A stretch of DNA of 64,000 nucleotides, from contig JAGUCH010000006.1 in assembly GCA_019096065.1 (NCBI GenBank), forward strand, positions 3,988,001-4,052,000. The letters run 5' to 3'. The notes under the pieces were generated by a model. The model saw nothing but the letters and a program-made list of their open reading frames with translations. It was not told where the DNA came from and ran no database searches. The stretch is from Paracyclopina nana. Lineage: Eukaryota > Arthropoda > Copepoda > Cyclopoida > Cyclopettidae. This document shows, piece by piece, positions 26,401 through 38,490 of this stretch. A program made the translations under genes and the position numbers. Within the stretch, counting starts at the first letter, position 1. The number at the start of each line of letters is the position of its first letter.

Positions 26401-29400
26401 TTAAAAACGCGGTCACAAGTTGCATTCTGGAGATTCCCAGGACATATGCACCCGAACATGGGCGACATCCGCAATTGTGACCAGGCACTCTGGCAGGTTT
26501 TCCTGTAAAGAAAGAAAAGGATCATAATGGCTACGTCATAATGCTTGGGGCAATTTTGGTCTAAGCTTTTTGGTCTGACATTGCTTCCATATTTGTAAGC
26601 AAAAAAAGAAGCCTTAGAGTTGGTTCTTCGAATAGAGCTGTGAAAAATACATTGGCCCAATTCAGATAAATTGGTATACAGCCAGCCGCCGTCTCTATAT
26701 AGCCCAAATGCATGCGTTGAGTGCCAAGGCAGTAGTAGTGTTGCACATTGGAAAGGGCCAGCTCCTTTCTCCGTCATTATAGCAGCATGCAGCCATGTGT
26801 ATGGTAAATTTCCCGATAGAGTTGGTAAATAGCATTTTTGCAACAATGCTATCAATTCTATGATGGCTTGAGGTCAAATTGACTACCAACCCGTCTACAA
26901 GCAATCTTGACTGTGTTGCGTAGCATGAATGGGAAATGTAGCATGCATATCATTCATCTGTCGTTTGTCCCAGCTTGACAGCTGCTCTTACGAGGGATAG
27001 GTAGCATCCATTTTCTTTTAGCTATCTGTAATTATTTTTGTGGCCCAAGTAACTTTAGTAACTACCATACATGCTAACTATAATTTGGTTTACTGGGAGC
27101 ACTCGAGTCAAAACTTTCGATTCCCCTGAGTAACAAGATCCATCAGTGGAGCAGACAAAGTATTGGCCTGCCAGCAAGTTTTAAGAGCTCATATTTGGTG
27201 GCTTTCTTGGGTTTCCAACTTTTTTATCAGATCTTAATTTGGGCGACGCCAGGTGACAAACAACTTTCTGGTTTAAAGCCAAAAAGTCTCGTCTTTTCGG
27301 CTTCATATCTCTTATTGCTTTCGCTGTTTTCCCCTTGTAGTGCTGGTTGAAGCATTTTCTCAACACTATCTCCCTCTGAATCGTGGCAACTCTAGCTAAA
27401 AAGTGTATGAAAAAAAAACCTCAGCCTTGTTGCAAGTTTTTAGCACTATAGGAAATAAGTTGTCGTGTATTGAATACGCTAGTTTTGGCACGGTGCCTCG
27501 TGCATTGTGCATAGGCTTGAGTTTCACAATCGATCAGCCATTTATGAAACTTTCTAGCTTGTAACAAGCTTACCATGCTTCCATCTGACACTGGCCATTT
27601 TGAACTTTGCACGCACGATGAAAGTTTTCGTAGGTTTTCTTACAGTCACGATCTTGTTGGCATACACTCAAAGCATGGCTACATGTGGGCAAGGCATCAA
27701 TCGGAAAGGGATCAGACTCTGGAAGGAAATAAAAAACGTAGTAACATGGTAAAAGTATCTGTTGGCACTGGCAGACTTTTTAATTCGGTAAGTAGTGCGA
27801 TTCATAAGTCTTCGTCGTGGAAAGTTACTACTAGAAGGCCTGCGCTTCCGAAATTGAAAAGGCTAGAAATGGGAAAACTTATCTCGTCCTATCCAATAGT
27901 GCGGACGAAATGGAGACGTACCCTTTGTTTTGACAATACCACAGGGGTGATCAAAGAGGTATTCTCTGATCTGATTGCACTCTGGATCACGATGAGGCTC
28001 CTGACACAGACACGTTGGCGAAAAGTATGGGAAACCCTGAAGGGTACGTAAAGCAGCTTGGCATTTGGTCACTGTCACAGTTGAGCAAGAGACTGAAAGA
28101 AATTGAATTATTTAGCAAGCATCCTTTCCTTCTCCTAGCCAAGAAGCTGATTCTGGGACCTCTCTAGATAGCTGGTCTGCAAAAAGCATGTTTTTCAATC
28201 TTTATTTTCGGCTACTTATTCTCTCTTGATGTTTGTAGGGCCTTGGCTTGTCGAAGTACTCTCTTCGGCCAGTCTCTACTCCTAACCGACAAGGAAAGTC
28301 ATGCTACTTACCTATGCAGAGAAGAAAGTTTCGTTTGTTTAGCCTTATGGCAGCTCAACTACTACAGAGCTTTAGATTTTTCCTAATTTTCCTTGAATAA
28401 TGGTGTGCACTCAAAGTGAGCCTGTATTTCTAGTCTCCCACTCCTGCTAACTGTCCGTTAATGCTCTTATCCATGTGGCTGAGATACATTCACTGACTAC
28501 TTTGTAAGGTGACCTCGACTGAAGCAATAAATCATAAAATGCTTCTGTTGTAGTAGTGGAAGTTTAGTAGGTGAAGCAACTAAGTAGCGAGCCGTTCTCA
28601 ATTAAATTAGAGGCGTCTTAATCATGGGCTTAACTGAGGCTCAATGGGCTTGTGCGAGTGCTCCTTTGAAATATTATGACAGGAGAAGCAACTTGAACCA
28701 GCTTCGGCAAAATTGCTTATAAAAATGCGGAGCTCTTACCCAATTCCAATCCGCAAACTTTGGGAAGGATCTCTAAGATCTGAGAGCATACTGGATCTTC
28801 AGAGCACAATTGGCGAGCTGTGATGCAACTTAAAGCTGCATTGGAAGGTCCCGGTGTGACAAAACCTGCAATACACATAAAGATTTATTATTCGATCTGT
28901 TGGGCTCAACGCATTGCCTCATAAAAATTGGATGAGACTTATAATAGACAATCAAAACTTAATTGCACACCAGTCGTTGAGTAGCTAATGCTTGTTTTTA
29001 AGCAAGGTTGACAACAATCCCAAATTAGCTGCTAAGAACTCCTGGCCTTGAGCTTTCACTGTTAATTTGATTTCATTTCGCTGCCAGATTTCTGAAAACT
29101 TGCTACGAGCTCAGTTTTGTGTCCTAATGCCATTCAATATGCGGAAAGTTTTGACCAAGAAGATCATTTGTCCAGGGTACATGTAAAGTATTGCGGCATT
29201 TCTCACGAGAGAGAGCATGGTGCCCATGTTGCTGTGTGAACTTGTGCTCGTGTTTTGCATTATGATTGATGTATCTAATAAGGGGCGCAGGCTAATGGGT
29301 TCCTAACTCGAAGCCAGTTAGAAAGCGTTGGTTCCTTGCCATATCATTATATTGTTTTTATCGGTGGCCCGGATATTTCTGCACACAAATACTGCCATTT

Positions 29401-30438
29401 GCGCCTGGCCTGCTGTTCGTTCTCTCTCTCTCCGATAATGTTGTCGAACAATATCATTTCTTGCCCCCATACGCAATATATGTATGTATGTGTTACGGGA
29501 GTACTACAACAATGTTATCGAAGGCAGCGTTTAGTATCAATCATGCCACCATATTCTTGCATTGCACTCGCTACCGTATGCTTCAATAATAGCCTTTCTC
29601 AACAGTCAACCTCAATTTTCGTCACGAATCTTGACACTCGGCTCACTATACTCCAATTATTATTAGAGCACAAAAACCTCAAATTCATGGGTCGGCTCAG
29701 CTCGATCAAGGAGCCACGGGCAGGCCTGTGGTTTTCATGGTCTCTCTGTCCGTCTTTCTCCTTGATCAATCTCGACTTTCTTCTGCTGCTTATCGAAAAG
29801 GGGTGTTTTCATGACATGCTGCCATTAAATAATTTGCTCCTAGCTTTTGGAACGTGTGTGTGCTGTTGTGAGTGCCGTTATTTATCACGCCTCCTAGCCT
29901 GCTAGCTAGCTGCTAATAATCTGATCGCTAGGTCCACTTTTAGCCTGGTGGGAAAAGCATCAGCAGCGAGCCCAAACTTTTTGCTAAAGTGACTCGTGAA
30001 GGGCTTGACATTTGGCCACCGCCAAGACTTTTTGCATACCACTTCGGATCACGCAATCAACAATATAAAGCTGCAGATCGGTTTTGAGCCTCTGCCAGCA
30101 AACAAGTCCATTTAATCGCTAGCATTTGTACCTGGCCTCGAGCGCGTGGCAATCTCTTGCTGCTCAATCGTCACGTCCACAAAGGCTATCCTCTTCGTGG
30201 TTGGCACCGTTGGTGGTGGCAGTGTGGTGAAGTAGAGGTTGATGTCATCCCCGTTGAACGAGGGGGTGGTGGGGTATGGCGCCGGTGTATTGGCTGCTGG
30301 GGGCGGAATGAAGGGGTACAGGGGCTCGCAGCACTCTCGATCGGGAGATTCACTAGCCCAGACCCTTGCTGAGCTACTTAGCAGCAGCAGTAGGAGGGCA
30401 AGCGCTCGGAGCCACGCCCATGCCTCACCCTGACACAT
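20411..30438 (-). CDS. Gfrl: GDNF-family-receptor-alpha-like protein (Gfrl-like), 14 exons, 988 aa
   Basis: Minus-strand exons: 30438-30132, 28865-28740, 28092-27922, 27718-27574, 26502-26375, 24732-24430, 23534-23318, 22832-22459, 22377-21988, 21906-21842, 21777-21570, 21504-21350, 20980-20855 and 20662-20411. Every phase matches and the total is 989 codons with the stop. Residues 1-29 are a signal peptide (WLRALALLLLLLSSSARVWA). Four GDNF/GAS1-type Cys modules follow at about 116-195, 214-291, 407-486 and 506-589, e.g. CITARQLCSEDPVC, CSHALSVCQQDRDC, CHLALHECERDTAC and CHTIARACNSDPDC. A spacer (293-393) lies between modules 2 and 3. Residues 591-720 form a Gly/Pro/Thr-rich stalk, then a second Cys-rich block (721-811) and a helical, charged part; a hydrophobic stretch at 952-975 leaves a 13-residue tail (GPI signal or membrane anchor). 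It should be a cell-surface receptor or adhesion partner; Drosophila Gfrl is reported to bind the NCAM homologue FasII. The symbol is by similarity. Confidence 0.9.
20665..20854 (-). other. GC-AG intron in the Gfrl-like gene
   Basis: The intron between exons 13 and 14 begins gcaagt after an exon ending in AAAAG, the standard context of GC-AG introns, and ends cttgcag. Exon 13 must end in phase 0 to join exon 14 (GATGAGTGT...). Only the GC donor gives this; the nearby GT four bases downstream does not keep the frame. Confidence 0.75.
23971..24184. mobile_element. PIF/Harbinger-like MITE (214 bp), TAA duplication, in a Gfrl-like intron
   Basis: Terminal inverted repeats GGGCCTGTTCACCTGCATATTAT and, at the right end, the reverse complement GGCCCTGTTCACCTGCAATATTAT. 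The element is flanked on both sides by TAA (23968-23970 and 24185-24187), the 3-bp TWA duplication made by PIF/Harbinger transposases. There is no coding capacity. It sits in the intron between exons 6 and 7 of the Gfrl-like gene. A related copy occurs at 57682-57915. Confidence 0.75.
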
Positions 30439-33400
30439 CCCACCGGCTACAGCTACGAGATTGCCCCCACCCAGTGGGGGTCATGTCAATTGAAGGCTGC
30501 GGCTACAGGCGGGCCTCCCCTTGTTGCACTTGAGCCCGGCCTGCAGCTGCTGCGGGTGATGCTTCGGGGGTATGCAGGGTGGTCGATCACTGCAGCTCAC
30601 GCCGGTGATCCCACTTGAAGCTGCAGTCCTCCCAAGGGACATCCCTGGGTTCTGTTGTTTTTTACTTCTGCTCCTGGTCGCCACTTGCTAAGCAGCCTTT
30701 CCATCACTTCTTCTTCTTCGTATTCGCGGCCGATTGCCCCGCTCTAGGTCTAATCTTGTGGCTCACATAGTACTGTTTATCTAAATTCAGTCGTTGTAGC
30801 ACGCTTCAGCTCGTCGCCATAATTCTCCCTCTCGGCCTTCTTCTTCTTGATGATGACTTCCTTCTGCTGCTGTCGTCACACTGAAGAAGAAGCCTCTGCA
30901 GTAGTGGTTCTAGTTGTGTTGCATAGTGTGTTACTTTAGTAGTAGTAACCCCTGCCTGGTATAGCAGTAGCCTCTCACCGTGCTTGGTGCATGTTACAGC
31001 CCTGCTCGCCTGCCAAGACTAACACCAACTCCGAACGGCCTTGGCATGGCTGGAAAGCTACAGAAGGCTCTTTCTGGCCTTTCTTCTCTTCAGGCTTCCT
31101 TGCGTCGATATTCGCCGAGTGCGCAATGTGTCACAGTGCGACCAGATCACGGGATAGGCCCGACGGCGAGCACGTCAGGTTGCGCAGTAAACGCGTTGCC
31201 TCCTTTTTTTGGTATCGCTGCCAAAGTCATTGGCTCTGAAAATCATGCCCCTGCTCATCAGCGATGGAAAGGCTCATTTACAATGCAAATGGTTCCCTGG
31301 TGAGGCCTGACAGTTTTGGCCCAGAGCATCTGGTAGCTCTGAATTCTCACAAGTGGGTCTGCGCAGGCCTCTTCTTATTCTTCCAGTTTTGCAAAGAAAA
31401 AGAATTCCCAGCCACTTCATGCGGTAGCGCGACGAATGCGCGTTCTTCAGCAGTCGAGAGAGCTGACTTTGTAGGCCATGTGCGCGTTCTTCGTTCTAAT
31501 ATCGTCGTTGGATCAGCTTTCCCTCCATGCTATATGTGTATATGTACTAATATGGCTCAGGAATGCCTCCATAGAGTTGACAAGAGAAGCGACACTCATA
31601 AATCTACACCAAGAACAACAACAGAGAAGAAAAGAGTTGCTTCGGTTCGAATGGTGGCCCAATTAAGTACTTTCTAGACCCTGAGCTCGCAAAATTGACT
31701 TCCTCTTAAGCGCGACTGGAGTTGTGTACTCTGTTTGCTCCTCCTGCACTTGCTAAATTACTGGCAGGTTTCGAATGAGATGAATATTTCATTGCGCTGT
31801 CATTCTTCATTACTTGATAATTTTTCATCAAAGGCTATAGCAAAAAAGCCTTCTTAATAGCTTGTTGTGGTGTTTTCCACCGCTGTTGCTCACTCACTAT
31901 ATTGCACATAATTAATCGAATATCCATCCTTCTTGGACCAAAAATACATATCCCACATTGATGACATGGCTCGAATATCTGCTTGAATGTGAACTAACTT
32001 CGCCAGTTTTGCCATTTCGCACTGAGGATTTTTTTAGGATTTCTCATGTCATGCATGGCTGCTACCTATCTACAAGACGACTCGAGCATGGCTTTGGTGT
32101 TCTTTACAGTAGTAGGAGCGGCAGTGCAGTGGTAACTTTCTTTAACTTAGCAAGGAAGCACGAATAGCTTTTCTGCCTGTATGAAAGTAGCCCACATTCA
32201 CGAGTCCTTGGCCATTATTTTCCAGAATGTAGAATGATGGTGGAATGCCCCTTCTACGTGAAGGCGATGTGGTGCATGATGATGACTCTCGGCAGTCTTG
32301 GCCTTTCTTCCTCTAATTGATGTTGTGACCTCTTTCCGATCATTAGATGCCAAAGCTTGTCCAACACTTGTTCCCTAAATATTCCATGCGCTCCCGTGTG
32401 CTAACTTTATCGGTATAATTTCGCGGCCTGATTATGAACCATTTAATTCCTTTATAACTTTGAAAAGTCTATTTTCTATGACTCGATCTCAAGTTGCTAC
32501 AAAATATCTCCTTCGAAATGCAAAATAGGTCAAAATTACGTTTGTAGTTTCGACTCCTTTACTTTTTATTATTCTTATTTTAATCTAGGTTGAGGAATGG
32601 TTAAATTATGCGAAGTTCCATCAAGTATGTTAGCTTAGTGCTACATTTACATATTATTGTAGCTACTTTTAGCTGTGCTCTATAAAATTTGTTTCGATAT
32701 GCTGTTGGTATACCAATTTATTTTAGTACTAATGTTCCATACAATAACTAGTGTCGCTTTAGTTGCATACATCGGTTTCTAGAGAGCGCCACAGCTCGTG
32801 GAATTATTTTCTCTCGATATGGCGCCCTCTATAAGGCCACAACAGTCAACGCATTCCCATTTGGCCTTGAGTACTACTTTCAATCCACGGGGTTCTTCCG
32901 CAAATTGTCTTTAAACTACTTGCGGAATTACAGTATCCTTTTAAAGCAAAAGTGTATGTTAACCTCCCTGTCAGCTAATAACTTTTTGAGCGTTGTGGTG
33001 TCAGTCTTGCTGAGAAATTAAGCTTACCACAATATCAAAATGTCTCAGAATGACACAAGCAAAATGAAAAATGTATGAAGTATTAGGTAAGTCTTACCCA
33101 AGAATATGAGGGAAATTAGGCACAAAGTGGAATGGGCCATTCTTGATTTCATCCAGTGTGACAGTTATTCGAGGCACTTACAGTCACACATTAAAGGCTA
33201 GCAAATTGCAGATTGTTTGACCCAAGTTACTTGATCACAGTAGCTGCCCTAGGTAGTATTGGCCGAAATTAAAAGCCTCTTCTTTTTTCACAAATGTATA
33301 ACACTTGCTCCGTTTTTTCTTTCTACTTATCAGTAGTAGCATTACTGGAAAGCATCACTTTGTCTTCATTGGGAAATGGGAATGCCACAATGATAAGAAC

Positions 33401-33880
33401 TTCTCAATCTACTTGGTTGGTAGCTCAGCTGTCTGTCTCCCTTGAAAGTCATACCAGAAGAATTCAGTCAACCTGAAATTAGCAATGGTGAAAGAAAGGC
33501 TCTCAAAACTCCTCAATAAAGCTCGGTACTAATATGTCATGTCATGGGACTAAAACATAATTCCTTTGTAAGTTTAAAGAAATCTGAAGGACAATCCATA
33601 TAGGCCAGAATGAAACATTAGTTTGTGACTGAATAGCATGTGCATAAAATCTTTATTGGTGGACGACAGCCCGTTCAATTTCGCATAGCTTTCTAATATG
33701 AGGCAATTCGCATATCTAATAGGGGGGATCTAAACCTCGGCGACCCCTCAGCCAATCTTCGAAAAAACCGTCTTAAGCAAATCTCGCAAAATTGTCAACA
33801 TCGAATTTCTCTACAAAATGTGATTCCCGCAATTTTTGCTTAAAAAATGTCCAAAAATTCTTGCAAATTTCAATTTCATA
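30439..33880. other. Upstream region of the Gfrl-like gene; no gene recognised
   Basis: The first ~400 bp upstream of the Gfrl-like ATG are G+C rich and probably hold its 5' UTR or promoter, but I see no clear TATA box or upstream splice site. The rest to about 33.9 kb is AT-rich with no supported exon. Confidence 0.3.
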
Positions 33881-33885
33881 ATTTA

Positions 33886-34045
33886 AGGGCGTTCTCATAT
33901 TGGACTTTAGCTTACCAAAACCTGATTTTGGTTAACCAAAAACCTGTTTTCGGTAGGTAGGCACTACATAGCGCTTGCCTAAAACCAGTTTTTGGTTAAC
34001 CAAAATCAGGTTTTGGTAAGCTAAAGTCCAATATGAGAACGCCCT
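33886..34045. mobile_element. Palindromic MITE (160 bp) with TTA duplication
   Basis: An almost complete fold-back: the left arm AGGGCGTTCTCATATTGGAC... is repeated in reverse complement at the right end, with arms about 70 bp long and a ~20-bp loop around 33955-33980. TTA flanks both sides (33883-33885 and 34046-34048). A 3-bp TTA duplication and short G-rich ends again suggest PIF/Harbinger mobilisation. Confidence 0.75.
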
Positions 34046-34296
34046 TTAGGGTGACGATTTTTCTACGTATGAATTTGAGATTAGCCGGAAGTCGAGGAAA
34101 AACTCTTGCTTTCAACGACTGTAGCTATAATTAGTTTGCTTTTTTGCCTACTACTAGTAGCAACATGCAATTATCTTTTGGCTTTTTTGCACATGTCGCT
34201 AGAAAGCTTAGAAATAGCTTACACGGATAGCCGTTATTTTCCTAACTAGATATGTAATATGACTCGTACGGACGGCCCAGTGCCCTGTTAATTTAA

Positions 34297-34452
34297 AGCC
34301 CGGCTCCAACAACAAATTAAGCATAGTATAAGTACGATTAACTAGTATAGTATGATGCAGCTGAGCGCGCGAGCTAGCACGGACCTTTACTTTACTTATA
34401 AGTATAAGTAAGGTGTCTATACTATACTGATTTTCATTGTTGGAAACGGGCT
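34297..34452. mobile_element. Short TIR element (156 bp) with TAA duplication
   Basis: Ends are AGCCCGGCTCCAACAA and the reverse complement of AGCCCGTTTCCAACAA, with TAA on each side (34294-34296 and 34453-34455). An internal ~60-bp stretch (from gtacgattaac to gctagcacgga) recurs at about 40885-40940, where the ends are not intact. Confidence 0.6.
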
Positions 34453-37400
34453 TAAGCCTCGAACGCAATTCCAAAACTGATATTTGAAACCATGTTCGTT
34501 AGGTGGTTCAATTAGAATTGGGATTCAACAATTTGATTGCTGTTGACTTGAAGCATTCCTAAATAATAATTTTCACCTGATGATATCTTGCTTCTCGTTT
34601 TTTCCTATTGCCTGTTACTCTTGGTAGAGTTAACGAAAAAGTATAATAAATATTATTGTAGTAATTATCAAAATGTAACAAAAAATTAGAATAAGGTTTG
34701 AATACCTTAATATGGCCTTAAAGTCTGAAACTAGCAAGTTTCATAAGTAGCTTGATTATAGAACAGGCCTAACAAAGAATACGACCTGACCAAAAATTAC
34801 GTTAATTTTCCTACAGCTTTTTTTGTCGGTAGCAAATGAACATGTACGTGTATCCGGTGCTCTTTCGAGCGTCACAGATACAAGGAATACGAAAAGACAC
34901 TTACAAAAAAGTGAAGATCAGCTTCTTTTTTGTAACTGTTTCTTATGCTGAATAAGCAGCCAAGTCTTGTTAGCAGTAAGCTGCACCAGCTCTTCTATCT
35001 TTCTCAGCCTAGTTTTGTGGCGTGATGAGAAAAATTTGTGTTAGTTCTTGCTTATAGGTAATGCTATTATTATGTCTTGGCTCTTGTTCTGTAGCATAAT
35101 CGTCAACGTTTCGCTCACAAGCATCCTTAATCTGAAATCCTCTCAATGCATATCTAATGTTGCGGTACGAATGTTGAAGTTGAATACTTGAATGTCGCAT
35201 GCTGCAGTCTGAAAGGCTACGCATCACTGGCTACAAAAGCTTGAACCTAATTAGAAAATTAGTGCATCATTAATGTAACAATGCATAATTTTTAAATGAG
35301 TGAATGATTACTAGTAGTTGCTGCGTCCTTGTCAATTTGTTTTTGGAAAATTCTTGCCGAGAACTGCAGGCAAAATGGAAACTTTTTCTATCCTTTCTAG
35401 AAAGAATGCTTGTAAACAAAAGCCCAACAAATGTTGCTTTTCTGTGGCCGATGGGCACAGTGGGGGAAAATTTGGATAACCCCTCGTGCTGGGCAAAGTC
35501 AGTCTGACTGCAGCGTAAGAGCATTTGGACGGAGCTACATGAGTAATTGAGTTTCCTAAGTAGTTTTTTCATTAAACGTGCCGCATCAGTCAGGAATGCC
35601 TAGTTACTGCTATCTTCACTTTTGAGTGATTTAAATTCTCATTAAAATTTCTAGTACTGTTGACTGCTTGGTGACCTTTGAAGTTCTAGCTAAAGTATGA
35701 GAAAAATTTGCGCTATTTTTGACTGCTTAGAATCATCCTTTGGTTTCACTGCTTCTGCTATTAGCTGCTGGTAGTTGGAGAATAACTTTTTTATGGCCTG
35801 GCTTTGACTCCCGACATAATTTGGTGCATCAAAATAAATGAAGCATCCAAATAGCTCCAATTTGGTAACTTACACTGTTGCGATTCCACAATAGTTGATC
35901 TCCTCTGTGAAGCTCTCGACATCCACGACCACGGCTCAGATGATGCATCTTACTTTTTTGAATCAAATTTCCGGACCTCTACGCGCCCACATCACTAAGT
36001 ATGGCCTTCAGGTCAATTTCGATCTTTATGAGAAGTAGGAGACCTTGTTGGCGAAAGAATTTCACTTAGAGCAACAAACTTTTCTTCGTCATGAAAATCT
36101 GCACAAACTTTTTGTTGCTGCTCTACGACCAATGGTGGAATGCAATACACAGTATTGCTAAAATGCATTGGTCTGCATTCATACACGAATTGCATGTGTG
36201 GCACAGGTCCATGTGCACTTGGATATTGTTCAGCTGCATTTTTGGATTAATGGAAAATGCGCTATTTTTCCGATGCTGCAAAGCGCTATTTAAAAATTGT
36301 TTCCAGAATGTAACATTTGAAATAGTATTGCTCAAAATCAATGATATCAGCGAGCATCTGGGCCAATTTTGCGAGTGCAGTTGAACAATAATTGCTATAC
36401 TCACTATTCAACTGTTGAAAATTCAGTCGAGAAACATTGATAGTATCTCGATGAGAGAGTGTGTTGCTGTGCTGCTTTCGAAGACTTTCACGGTCAGGGG
36501 CTGCCTTAAGTAACTTCGAAAGTCATTCTGCTGGATTCAAGAATCAGCGCTGAGCATATAGTAGTAACCTATATGGCCTGAATCGAGTCGAGTGCCGGTA
36601 ACAACTACGGCTTCGAAAAGCAGACGCGCAAAGCAACCGCGACGCGACGGCGACGTCGTAGTCCTCCAACGCTCGAGCATAGCTAGCTTGGAAAGCTTTA
36701 TGAATGTGCTTCAATACAGTGCTTCAAGTGCAGAGGAATTCTTCATTTCGCTTTATGAGCTGATACTACTACTCCCTTTTTTATTGGCCAGCATTTTTTT
36801 GCATGTGGCAAAGGCTCAAATATTTATCGAGTTGCGCGGCATGTGTAGCTAATTAATTTAATGCTCTTCTTCTTGTAAGATTGTAAGTTTGAACATAGGC
36901 TTAAGCTAAGTGCAAAGTTTCTTCGAACCAGAGCTGAGCCATCTTGCGTATTCTTTATAGGCCTGGCTATGAATGTCCTCGACAACGCTTCGTATGTTTA
37001 TTTAGATGTTTATTTAGCTCTGCAGGTGATTAAGCCACATTTACCTTTACTTCAGTAAATTGCTAACTAAAGATCATTCCTCTCCCAAGTGAAAAATCCA
37101 TCGTAACTAAATTATTAAAGCCCATAAAGCAAGTAGTCCAATAACCGATGCTACATTTGTTGCATGACAAATTTGGATTCTTTTCACGCGCGCATAGATC
37201 GACAACACTGTACTGCCCACGTTGTACAATAGCAACATCAACTGCTCGTGGTGCATTGGAGGCCACTAAATTCGAGGCCAAGCTAGCGAGCCACAATTTT
37301 CGAGGCCAGAAAAAATTACGCGGACGTCTACTAAGCCCAGAGAGCGCGCGCGCACGCGCCTCTTTTTTTCCTTGATAAAACGGTCAAAAAAGACGTGATA

Positions 37401-38076
37401 AACGCTTGAGCTAAACTCTCGAATGTGCGGAGGTTTCTCTTATGGACCTTATTTGTTTGCTGAATGACAAGTACTTATCTACCCTGCTAGAAAACTGGGA
37501 CAACTCTTTACTACTCGGAGAGGATGAGCAGAAGAAGTAGCAATGCACGCAATCATCTAATCCTCGAGCGCCTACTCACTTTAGCACAAAAATTACCGGA
37601 TTAAATACCCATGAGAACAGCGCTATGGGACACTTACGGAAACTTTTTCCTCCTCCTTTTCTCTCGTTTCTCGTGCCTTTCAATTCTTCTAACGAGTCAA
37701 GGTAATGCCACACTTGATTTGAGGTGTTAGCCTGATATGAATGATGAGCTTTCTTTCTTAACTGTAAGTGAAGCTCCAAATTGCTGCAATGTAACTGTCA
37801 AAGCTCTTTCTCGTTCGAAATGCACTTCTTGTCAATTTTTTGCTGGCTGTGAGTGAAACTTCCCCTCATCCGTGGAGTAGCTGCAGCATCGAAAAAGCTC
37901 ATTAGTTTTCTTCGTGCTTTTTAAATTCAATTTATCTCACAACTTTCCTGTGACAAAACCGTCCAAAAGTGCTCACAACAAACTTGCTCCGGAACTTTCA
38001 TAAAACAGATTACATTTTAATCACGTCAAGATGACGTTGACTAAACTGCTGGAAGCTAAGAATAATGAATTAAAAA

Positions 38077-38490
38077 ATGCTTCGCAATCAATGCGGCATC
38101 ATTTTGATAACCTACATTAATGTGTCAGCCATACTTTTTGCTCATATCTGTTTTAAGAGCGAGCAAGCGTCATTTTTTACAGATGGTTACGGCTGGAAGC
38201 ATAAAAGCCGCATTCTTTATTACATTGTCAGCCTCGGAGTAGACGTAGTGGTTACTTTCTTCCCAGGTGCTCAAGTTCTTTATTAGCGACTATTTTTCGA
38301 CGCTTACTACTTTTGTGATGAGCTACTTTCTTCTCCTCATGCTCATGAAAAAGTATGATGAATTCGTTGTCAGTGAGAATAGCAAGTCTTTCATATCCCA
38401 TAAATGTGCCAAGGACATGATCATGTATTTTGCAATGGGTGTAAAAGCCATTATTCTTTACCCATTCCTCATTGTTGTTTTTATACAGTG
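38077..38490 (+). pseudogene. Weak candidate: hydrophobic membrane-protein exon(s), or a frameshifted relic
   Basis: Two adjoining plus-strand frames are strongly hydrophobic. 38077-38286 contains HICFKSEQASFFTDGYGWKH and a following apolar helix. 38267-38490 contains FVMSYFLLLMLMKKYDEFVV and a second helix before VFIQ. The second frame is preceded by a good 3' splice site (tttcttcccag at 38266) and ends at a donor-like acagtgagc, so it could be an internal exon of a multi-pass membrane protein. The first frame runs into it with a +1 shift, which would instead suggest a broken gene. No family is recognised, and arthropod chemoreceptors are only one possibility. Confidence 0.25.

Noticed and set aside
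30481-30684. Extra minus-strand coding exon before the Gfrl-like start
   Set aside because: It precedes a good signal-peptide start at 30438 and has no donor to join it; more likely 5' UTR.
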